The translations under genes were made by a program, and so were the position numbers. The notes beneath the pieces were generated by a model. The model did not search any database, had not been told where the DNA came from, and worked only from the letters and a program-made list of their open reading frames with translations. Positions 53,302 to 59,823 of a stretch of DNA of 64,000 nt are shown here, one piece after another. Each line of letters begins with the position of its first letter. The first letter of the stretch is position 1. Origin of the DNA: an uncultured Collinsella sp. (lineage in GTDB: Bacteria; Actinomycetota; Coriobacteriia; Coriobacteriales; Coriobacteriaceae); contig CALKKS010000008.1 in assembly GCA_937995345.1 (NCBI GenBank), positions 124,001-188,000 on the forward strand. The letters run 5' to 3'.

Positions 53302-54264
53302 TTACTGTTCGCTCTTAGCAAGCGCCTGATCGATCAGCTTGTTGAGCGCCTCTCGCTGCTCGGCGGAGTTGATGCCGCCCATGATTGGCTCTCCCACGAT
53401 GTTGCCGTTCTGGTCGATCACGTAGGTGGTCGGGAACGAGTACAGGTTGGAGGTGAACTTTCCGGCCTCGCTATCCGACTTAAACCAGATGTTCTTATAC
53501 GTCACGCCCTTCTTGGAAAGCACGTCCTTGGCATCGGCCACCTCGTCTTTGTTGCCATCGAGCGTAAAGGAATTAACGCCCACGACCTGGCCGCCCTTCT
53601 CGGCAAGCTCCTTGTTGAGCTTCTCCAGATCGCCCAGCTCTCCCACGCACGGCTTGCAGGTGGTAAACCAGAAGTTCATGACGGTGACCTTGTTCTTGGA
53701 GAACAGCTCGTCGCTGTTTACACCGTTGCCGTCCAAGTCCTTGCCCTTAAAGCTGGGGAACTTCGTCTCCCCGCTCTCGCCGTTGGTCATGCCTGCGGTC
53801 GAGGCATCGACGCTCTCCCCCTCGCCGGGCGTGCTGCCGCATCCGGGAAACTCCTTCTCCAGCGCCATGAGCTTGTCCTCGATCTCCTTGACCTGCTGCG
53901 CGCCGGCCTTAAGCGTCTTGAGCTCGTCAGCCGCGAACTGATCCTTGGCGCCCTCGATGGTATCAAGCAAGAAGTCGCCGTAATTGCTACCGTCCTCAAT
54001 CATTGCCGAGTCTTTATTTGCCGCATTGAACACCTTTTCCCACAGGGCGTTATCGCTCGCGAAGATCTCGTTTTCCTTTTGCAGCAGCTGCTGGTACAGC
54101 TCGGCCGCCTCCTCGGCGCTCGACGGCTTTTGTGCCACAAGCTCGGCAATCTGCGCATCGCCGCTCGTGGCATCCTTCGCGTCGCCCTTGGGGGCAGAGC
54201 ACGCCGCGAGAGTCAGCGCCAGCACGGGCAGCATCAACAAGGCCGCAATTTTTGACAGTTTCAT
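53302..54264 (-). CDS. TlpA-type thiol-disulfide lipoprotein
   Basis: 320 residues. The lipoprotein signal is clear: MKLSKIAALLMLPVLALTLAAC with the lipidated Cys at 22. Residues about 30-160 form a helical, Ala/Lys-rich region of unknown role. Residues about 170-320 are a TlpA/ResA-type thioredoxin domain: VTVMNFWFTTCKPCVGELGDLE carries the CKPC active site, then LYSFPTTYVIDQNGNIVGE contains the cis-Pro. It acts outside the membrane, reducing or oxidising thiols. ATG at 54264 with GGAGGAACC upstream. It is the last gene of an operon with a ferredoxin-type membrane protein and a small CxxC protein, which may supply it with electrons (inference). Confidence 0.9.
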   Translation of the reverse strand: MKLSKIAALLMLPVLALTLAACSAPKGDAKDATSGDAQIAELVAQKPSSAEEAAELYQQLLQKENEIFASDNALWEKVFNAANKDSAMIEDGSNYGDFLLDTIEGAKDQFAADELKTLKAGAQQVKEIEDKLMALEKEFPGCGSTPGEGESVDASTAGMTNGESGETKFPSFKGKDLDGNGVNSDELFSKNKVTVMNFWFTTCKPCVGELGDLEKLNKELAEKGGQVVGVNSFTLDGNKDEVADAKDVLSKKGVTYKNIWFKSDSEAGKFTSNLYSFPTTYVIDQNGNIVGEPIMGGINSAEQREALNKLIDQALAKSEQ

Positions 54265-54299
54265 GGTTCCTCCGTTTATATCGAAACTTATATAGGTAC

Positions 54300-55211
54300 C
54301 TATTTGTTTTCGCAGGCTTGCGTGGGCTGCGCGGGCTTATCGCCCGTCACACCCAGCCCATAGCGAAAGCTAATAGCATCGACGGGGCACGCGCCCACGC
54401 ATTTGCCGCAACGAATGCACTCGGCATGGTCGGGCGTACGCGTAACGTCCACGTCCATTTGACACACCTTGGCGCACTTGCCGCACGAGACGCATTTGCA
54501 CTGGTCAACCTGGATCCCCAGCAAAGACACCTTGTTCATGAGCGCATAAAACGCACCGAGGGGGCAAATCCATTTGCAGAAGGGGCGGTAGAACAGCACG
54601 CTCAGCACCGCAACCACAATGAGGATCGCGAGCTTCCAGGTAAAGAGCTTTCCCAGCGCGGAGCGGATTCCCGTATTCATGATGGACAGCGGAATCGCGC
54701 CCTCGAGCACACCCTGCGGGCAGATGTACTTGCAAAAGAACGGGTCGCCCATACCCACATCGTTAACCACCAAGACGGGCAGCAGCACCACGGCAAACAG
54801 CAGCACGGCATACTTGATGTACGTGAGCGGCTTGAGCTTTTTCGTGGAGAGCTTTTTGCCGGGAATCTTATGCAGGAGTTCTTGCAGCCATCCAAACGGA
54901 CACAAAAAGCCGCATACAAAACGTCCCAGTAGCACGCCGATTAGAATGAGCGTTCCGGTGACGTAATACGAAAAGCTGAACTTAGACGATCCCACCACCG
55001 ACTGAAACGATCCGATGGGGCACGCACCCGAGGCCGCGGGGCACGAGTAGCAGTTGAGCCCCGGCACGCAGACGGCTTTGCCCGCCCCCTGGTAGATGCC
55101 CCCCTTGGCAAAGTTAGGCAGGTGAATATTGGTCGCAAGCGTCGCCGCCGCCTGAATCAATCCGCGGAATCTCGCCAAAAGATGCGATGCGGTGTTTTTT
55201 CTTTTATCCAA
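54300..55211 (-). CDS. Membrane-bound 4Fe-4S ferredoxin-type protein (NapH/YccM-like)
   Basis: About 303 residues from the TTG at 55211, which overlaps the end of the small CxxC gene; the longer frame from 55283 would overlap that gene more and has no ribosome site. N-terminal Cys cluster CVPGLNCYSCPAASGACPIG; membrane helices with embedded Cys motifs GRFVCGFLCPFGWLQELL, FCKYICPQGVLEG and RPFCKWICPLGAFY; C-terminal two 4Fe-4S ferredoxin clusters (CKCVSCGKCAKVCQMDVDV, CIRCGKCVGACPVDAISF). This is the Fer4_5 layout of NapH, RdxA/CcoG and YccM, which move electrons across the membrane to periplasmic partners. Here the partner is presumably the TlpA lipoprotein encoded 36 bases downstream. Confidence 0.88.
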   Translation of the reverse strand: MDKRKNTASHLLARFRGLIQAAATLATNIHLPNFAKGGIYQGAGKAVCVPGLNCYSCPAASGACPIGSFQSVVGSSKFSFSYYVTGTLILIGVLLGRFVCGFLCPFGWLQELLHKIPGKKLSTKKLKPLTYIKYAVLLFAVVLLPVLVVNDVGMGDPFFCKYICPQGVLEGAIPLSIMNTGIRSALGKLFTWKLAILIVVAVLSVLFYRPFCKWICPLGAFYALMNKVSLLGIQVDQCKCVSCGKCAKVCQMDVDVTRTPDHAECIRCGKCVGACPVDAISFRYGLGVTGDKPAQPTQACENK

Positions 55212-55350
55212 TTCCGATACACTCCAAGCACAGCCTGATTGCCTTGGCCAGCACGGCATCTGCCTCGCCGCGCATAACGCCAAAGCACACCATGGCTACC
55301 CCAACGATCAGCAAAGCCACCTGCGCCACAGGCTTAATCGCTTTGAACAA
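55204..55350 (-). CDS. CD1871A-like small CxxC membrane protein
   Basis: A 48-residue protein too short for routine gene finding. The TTG at 55350 is eight bases after AAAGGAG and gives MFKAIKPVAQVALLIVG; an ATG at 55380 gives ten more residues without a ribosome site. One membrane helix (about 8-27) is followed by GVMRGEADAVLAKAIR and the C-terminal LCLECIGIG, which matches the CxxC tail of the CD1871A family as I remember it. The stop codon overlaps the start of the ferredoxin-type gene. The CxxC could relay electrons or thiols between that protein and TlpA (inference). Confidence 0.75.
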   Translation of the reverse strand: MFKAIKPVAQVALLIVGVAMVCFGVMRGEADAVLAKAIRLCLECIGIG

Positions 55351-55439
55351 TCTGACCACTCCTTTCGTTTCGCGACCCATTGGACCATACCGACTATAAA
55401 ATCCGTGTTAAGCGTGAATGACTATGCAAGGAGAACGTT

Positions 55440-56114
55440 ATGCGCATCTTGGTCGTCGAGGACGAGCGGGCGCTGTGCGATGCGATCGCACGCAGCCTGC
55501 GCAACTTGGCCTATAGCGTCGACTGCTGCTACGACGGGCGACAGGCCCTCGATCTGCTCGATGTCGAGACCTTTGATCTTGTCGTGCTCGACCTCAATCT
55601 CCCCCATGTCGACGGCATGACCGTGCTCAGACAACTCAGAATTACCGATTGCGAGACCAAGGTGCTCGTGCTGTCGGCCCGCGGCGAGGTCGCCGACAAG
55701 GTAGCGGGACTCGATGCGGGCGCCAACGACTACCTCACCAAGCCGTTCCATCTTGACGAGCTGGCAGCACGTATCCGCAGCCTCACGCTCAGGCGCTTTA
55801 CGCAAAGCGATGTTGTCCTGACCTGCGGATCGCTGAGCTTTGACACCAAGGCGCGCGTCGCCTCAGTGGGCGACGAGGCCTTATCCCTCACACGCAAGGA
55901 GACCGGCATCTTGGAATACCTGATGCTCAACCAGGGGCGACCGGTAAGCCAGGAGGAGCTCATCGACCACGTATGGGATACCAGTGTCAACAGTTTTAGC
56001 AACGCGACCCGCGTGCACATCTCGTCACTGCGCAAAAAGTTGCGCGGCGCGTTGGGACATGACCCCATCCGCAACCGAATCGGCGAGGGCTACGTTATGG
56101 AGGACGGCGAATGA
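55440..56114 (+). CDS. OmpR-family response regulator
   Basis: A 224-residue response regulator. The receiver domain has the acidic pair in VVEDERALCDAI, the phosphoacceptor Asp in DLVVLDLNLPHVDG (about Asp51) and the Lys in ANDYLTKPFHLDEL. The C-terminal winged helix is complete: LSLTRKETGILEYLMLNQGRPVSQEELIDHVWD, then FSNATRVHISSLRKKLRGAL. ATG at 55440 with CAAGGAGAACGTT upstream. It overlaps the kinase gene by four bases (ATGA). It is divergent from the CxxC/ferredoxin/TlpA operon (about 90 bases between), which is therefore its probable target. Confidence 0.92.
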   Translation: MRILVVEDERALCDAIARSLRNLAYSVDCCYDGRQALDLLDVETFDLVVLDLNLPHVDGMTVLRQLRITDCETKVLVLSARGEVADKVAGLDAGANDYLTKPFHLDELAARIRSLTLRRFTQSDVVLTCGSLSFDTKARVASVGDEALSLTRKETGILEYLMLNQGRPVSQEELIDHVWDTSVNSFSNATRVHISSLRKKLRGALGHDPIRNRIGEGYVMEDGE

Positions 56115-57286
56115 AGCGACTGTCCCTGCAATGGCGCATCACGTTGATGACAGCTCTGCTGATATGTTTGACCTGCGTACTTATTAATTGCCTGGTTGGC
56201 TACTCCGGCATGCGCTACATGGACTCAATCGGTACTGAAATGTCGGAGCATAGCAAGGCGGAGGCGGCCTCGCCCAACTCGTTCGACCCGACGAGCAAGG
56301 AGCTCGACGACGATCTGACCATCGTCGTGAGCGACGCCCAAGAATCGTTTGGTGCGACGAGCTGGTACATAACCACAGCGGTGACGCTACTCGGTGGCGT
56401 GCTGGCCTACTTTGTGAGCGGGCATGCGTTGCAGCCGCTGCGTACCTTTGCAGCGCAAGTCGAGAGCGTGCGGCCCGACAACCTCGCCGACACAAAGATC
56501 AGCGAAGATGTGCCCTCTGAGCTTAGGCGTTGCAGCGCGTCGTTTAACGACATGATTGCCCGCCTTGACGAAGGTTTTTCTGCACAAAAACAGTTTACGG
56601 GCAATGCGGCGCACGAGCTGCGCACGCCGCTTGCGCTCATGCAAGCTCAGGTTGAGCTGTTTTGCGCCGAGCACCCCGACGCCGACGCCGATACAGCGAG
56701 CCTGCTCAGCCTGCTGCAGGAGCAGACCGATCGAATGACGCGCATGACAAAGACCCTGCTCGAGATGAGCGAGCTGCGCAGCGTCCCCTGCAACGATGCG
56801 ATTGACCTGGCGCCGATGATCGAAGAAGTGCTCACCGACCTGGCGCCCCTTGCCGAGCAAAAGGGCATCGCGCTCGCAAGCGAGGGCGACGCGCAAACGA
56901 CCGGCAGCGACACGCTGATCTACCGGCTGCTGTTCAACTTGGCTGAAAACGCCATTCGCTACAGCGCGCTCGGCTCGACCGTGCGAATCAGCGCCCACGT
57001 CAAGGGCGACCGCGTGCTGCTACGCGTGCACGACCAGGGGCCGGGCATTCCCGAGCAATACCAGACGAGCATTTTTCAGCCCTTCTTTCGCGTCGACAAA
57101 TCGCGTAGCAGGTCATATGGCGGCGTGGGACTGGGACTTGCGCTGGTCTGGGAGATCGCCGCACTCCACGGCGGCTCCATCGAGGTCGAAGAGAGCTCGG
57201 AGCGCGGAACGACCATGCTCGTGACTCTTCCCGCGCATAACATCGAAGATGTGACAAAGGAACTGCCCCTTTGTCACATCTGTTAG
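56111..57286 (+). CDS. Membrane sensor histidine kinase, partner of the OmpR regulator
   Basis: 391 residues. Two membrane helices (about 12-34 and 85-108) enclose a short extracytoplasmic loop of about 50 residues. A HAMP-like linker leads to the phosphoacceptor NAAHELRTPLALMQAQVE; the ATPase domain has LLFNLAENAIRYSALGSTVRI, VHDQGPGIPEQ and GGVGLGLALVWEIAALHGG. The start overlaps the regulator stop. The last dozen residues (DVTKELPLCHIC) are encoded by a GTGACAAAG palindrome, so the natural end probably lay just before it. The tail adds two Cys residues not expected in this family. Confidence 0.9.
   Translation: MKRLSLQWRITLMTALLICLTCVLINCLVGYSGMRYMDSIGTEMSEHSKAEAASPNSFDPTSKELDDDLTIVVSDAQESFGATSWYITTAVTLLGGVLAYFVSGHALQPLRTFAAQVESVRPDNLADTKISEDVPSELRRCSASFNDMIARLDEGFSAQKQFTGNAAHELRTPLALMQAQVELFCAEHPDADADTASLLSLLQEQTDRMTRMTKTLLEMSELRSVPCNDAIDLAPMIEEVLTDLAPLAEQKGIALASEGDAQTTGSDTLIYRLLFNLAENAIRYSALGSTVRISAHVKGDRVLLRVHDQGPGIPEQYQTSIFQPFFRVDKSRSRSYGGVGLGLALVWEIAALHGGSIEVEESSERGTTMLVTLPAHNIEDVTKELPLCHIC
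57248..57280. repeat. GTGACAAAGG palindrome forming the kinase 3' end
   Basis: GATGTGACAAAGG (57248-57260) and CCTTTGTCACATC (57268-57280) form a perfect 13-bp stem with a 7-base loop. The element lies inside the coding region and contributes the last codons before the TAG at 57284-57286. Confidence 0.8.
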
Positions 57287-57337
57287 TTCGCAGGATACGC
57301 GAGGCCCAAGATGCACGAAATTGGGCGAAGCGCCAGC

Positions 57338-57371
57338 AAAAAGCCCCCGCTTCCAAGCGGAAACGGGGGCT
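57338..57371 (-). terminator. Intrinsic terminator of the GMP synthetase gene
   Basis: AGCCCCCGCTTCC (57342-57354) pairs with GGAAACGGGGGCT (57359-57371), one mismatch, short loop; an A run on the plus strand gives a T tract on the minus strand. It lies 13 bases after the guaA-type stop codon and faces the convergent kinase gene. Confidence 0.85.
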
Positions 57372-57383
57372 AGGTGAGTTAGC

Positions 57384-58364
57384 TTACTCCCACTCGACCG
57401 TGCCGACGGGCTTCGGCGTGAGGTCGTAGCAAACGCGGCAAATACCGGGGACCTCGGCGGTCACGCGAGCGGTAATGCGCTTGAGCAGCGCCCAATCGAG
57501 CTCGGGCACCTCGGCGGTCATGACGTCGACGGTGTTGATGCAGCGAATGATGCAGGGCCAGTCGTAGGCACGCTTGCCTTCGCGCACGCCGGTAGCACGG
57601 AAGTCGGGCACCACGGCGAAGTACTGCCAGATGGTCAGACCGGCGTTGTCAATCTCCTCGCGCACGATGGCGTCGGCTTCGCGCAGCGCCTCAAGACGGT
57701 CGCGGGTGATGGCACCAAGGCAGCGGACACCCAGGCCGGGACCGGGGAACGGTTGGCGCTCAACCATGTTCTCGGGCAGGCCGAGCTCACGACCCACGAC
57801 GCGGACCTCGTCCTTGTACAGCAGTTTGACGGGCTCGCAGAGCTCAAACTGTAGGTCCTCGGGCAGACCGCCCACGTTGTGGTGAGCCTTCACGCCGTCT
57901 TGGGACTCAAGAATGTCGGGGTAGATGGTGCCCTGGGCGAGGAAACTGACCTCGTCGCCAACCTTGCGGGCCTCCTCCTCGAACACGCGAATGAACTCGG
58001 CGCCGATAATCTTGCGCTTGGCCTCGGGCTCCTCAACGTCCACGAGCTTGTCTAGGAAGCGATCGGAAGCGTCCACGTAGACCAGGTTGGCGTCCATCTG
58101 GTTCTTAAAGACGTCGACAACCTGCTCGCTCTCGCCCTTGCGCATGAGGCCGTGGTTCACATGCACGCAAATGAGCTGCTTGCCGATTGCCTTGATGAGC
58201 AACGCCGCGACAACTGAGCTGTCAACGCCGCCGGAAAGGGCCAGCAGGACCTTCTTGTCACCGATCTGCTCACGGATTGCGGTGACCTGCTCGTCGATGA
58301 ACGCCTGGGCAAGTTCGGGAGTGGTGATACGCACCATGTCGTCGGGACGCTTGTTGGGATCCAT
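57384..58364 (-). CDS. guaA: GMP synthetase subunit lacking the glutamine amidotransferase domain
   Basis: 326 residues. They cover the ATP-pyrophosphatase domain (LALSGGVDSSVVAALL, P-loop at 44-50; HVNHGLMRKGE; LAQGTIYPDILES; HHNVGGLPEDLQFELCEPVKLLYKDEVR; ERQPFPGPGLGVRCLG) and the C-terminal dimerisation domain ending YDLTPKPVGTVEWE. Bacterial GuaA is usually about 510-525 residues, with an N-terminal class I amidotransferase of about 190. That domain is absent: the ATG at 58364 has AAAAGGAG at normal distance and no amidotransferase motif is open upstream in any frame. A two-subunit arrangement, as in archaea, or direct use of ammonia is likely. It converts XMP to GMP. Confidence 0.92.
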   Translation of the reverse strand: MDPNKRPDDMVRITTPELAQAFIDEQVTAIREQIGDKKVLLALSGGVDSSVVAALLIKAIGKQLICVHVNHGLMRKGESEQVVDVFKNQMDANLVYVDASDRFLDKLVDVEEPEAKRKIIGAEFIRVFEEEARKVGDEVSFLAQGTIYPDILESQDGVKAHHNVGGLPEDLQFELCEPVKLLYKDEVRVVGRELGLPENMVERQPFPGPGLGVRCLGAITRDRLEALREADAIVREEIDNAGLTIWQYFAVVPDFRATGVREGKRAYDWPCIIRCINTVDVMTAEVPELDWALLKRITARVTAEVPGICRVCYDLTPKPVGTVEWE

Positions 58365-58516
58365 GCAGAGCTCCTTTTCGGTTCGATGGAAATGCGTTGC
58401 GCATATGCAAACGCACCGTCATATGACCTCATTATATGCAGAACGAGGCCCATTTCCCATCGCTCCCATGGAGCTTTTTGCAGGGGCGGTAGTTTTTCTA
58501 TATCCCAAGGTCAGCT

Positions 58517-58600
58517 AGGCTTCGATAACCACCTCAGGGGCAGGGCCGCCAAACTTGTCGTTTATACGCTCGGCGCACTCGTACGCAATATTCGCTAACA
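58517..58600 (-). other. 28-codon ORF of uncertain status in a 298-base spacer
   Basis: The spacer 58365-58662 has no recognised RNA or listed gene. On the minus strand an ATG at 58600 opens 28 codons (MLANIAYECAERINDKFGG... VVIEA) whose composition looks protein-like. The frame stays open upstream of the ATG for at least a dozen codons without an obvious start. It may be the remnant of a broken gene or a chance ORF. No good ribosome site. Confidence 0.25.
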
Positions 58601-58662
58601 TCCAGCTTTCAAATGACGGGGTACAATGGCTGCTATCGTTGTCAGCTGATGGGAGATGGAAG

Positions 58663-59667
58663 ATGGACTGCAATAGCTACCCACGCGTTCCCATGCCGTT
58701 GATGTGTACCGCTTTTGTGCCGGGGCAGATTGACGCCGCGGTTGCAGGCATTTCCGATCCCGACTCGCGCGCTATTGCCACGGCAGAAGCGCTGTACTTT
58801 CGCGGACAGGCCGCCCTCGCTGCCGAGACGACACGCCCCTATCTTGACGCCACCGATCCCGTACTTCGCTATTCTGCATGCTTCATCTGCGGATATGCCA
58901 GTCTGTCGCTCAACCGCATCGCCGACGCCCGCCGTTGCCTTGCGGGCATCCTCGATGCGCCAACTGACGAGGAATCGCCTGCCGTTCACGCCATGCACAT
59001 TCTGTTCGCCTCGGCCGCAAGCGTCCTGCTGCACCTGCCTTCCCCGTATTCTGCCGAAGAGTTTTATCCGCTTGCGTCGCATCTGCCCGAAGGCCTGCGC
59101 CTGTTCGCCAGTTACGTGATGGCGCATGCCCTGTATCTGCGCGGTGAATACGGCCGCAGCCTGGGCATGGCGGAAAACGCCCTGATCATGAAACAAGGAA
59201 GCTATCCCATATCGGAGCTGTTCCTGCACCTGGTAGCTTCCATGGCCTGTATGAGCCTCAAAGACGTCGACGCCGCAAAGGCGCATTTCGAAACCGCTTG
59301 GAGCACAGCGCGTCCCGATGGCCTTATCGAGCTTATCGGCGAGCACCATGGCCTTTTGCAGGGACTTATCGAGGCATGCCTAAAACAGCAATACCCTGAC
59401 GATTTCGCACGCATCATCGAGATCACGTACCGCTTTAGCTACGGCTGGCGACGCATCCACAACCCCGATTCGGGTGAGGACGTGGCCGATGACCTCACCA
59501 CCACGGAGTTCACCATGGCGATGCTCGCCTGTCGCGGATGGACCAACGCCGAAATCGCACACCATATGGGCGTATCACCGGGCACCGTTAAAAACCGCCT
59601 GTCCGGCGTGTATGCAAAACTTGGCATCGGAACTCGTGCCGAGCTGGTCGCGCATATGCTGCGCTAG
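58663..59667 (+). CDS. LuxR-type regulator with helical repeat domain
   Basis: 334 residues from the ATG at 58663 (GGGAGATGG upstream); the frame is open back to 58555, but those residues are low in family character. The C-terminal 60 residues are a LuxR/NarL helix-turn-helix: LTTTEFTMAMLACRGWTNAEIAHHMGVSPGTVKNRLSGVYAKLGI. The rest is all-helical with TPR-like pairs (FRGQAALAAETTRPYLDA, FICGYASLSLNRIADARRCLAGI, VMAHALYLRGEYGRSLGMAENAL). No receiver domain or ATPase is present, so activity is probably set by protein or ligand binding to the repeats. The large secreted protein gene begins 157 bases downstream and is the obvious target (inference). Confidence 0.85.
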   Translation: MDCNSYPRVPMPLMCTAFVPGQIDAAVAGISDPDSRAIATAEALYFRGQAALAAETTRPYLDATDPVLRYSACFICGYASLSLNRIADARRCLAGILDAPTDEESPAVHAMHILFASAASVLLHLPSPYSAEEFYPLASHLPEGLRLFASYVMAHALYLRGEYGRSLGMAENALIMKQGSYPISELFLHLVASMACMSLKDVDAAKAHFETAWSTARPDGLIELIGEHHGLLQGLIEACLKQQYPDDFARIIEITYRFSYGWRRIHNPDSGEDVADDLTTTEFTMAMLACRGWTNAEIAHHMGVSPGTVKNRLSGVYAKLGIGTRAELVAHMLR

Positions 59668-59823
59668 CGAACCGCCCGCCAACACGCCACACGCGCCCCA
59701 AGCACTCCCGCGCTTCAGTATTCGCATTTGGACATTTTGGCCCTCGAACGGCACTACCGCCGCAGGGCTCTTTCTCGCAAAATTTGAGTATTTCCACCGA
59801 TATTTGCGGGATGGGAGCCCAAG

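Noticed and set aside
55212..55283. N-terminal extension of the ferredoxin-type protein from the ATG at 55283
   Set aside because: It would lie in the small CxxC gene in another frame, has no ribosome site, and its residues (Cys/Trp/Arg-rich) do not resemble the family.
57384..58662. Frameshifted or truncated guaA with the amidotransferase domain upstream
   Set aside because: No frame upstream of 58364 carries the amidotransferase Cys-Gly motif or other GATase phrases, and the ATG has a proper ribosome site.
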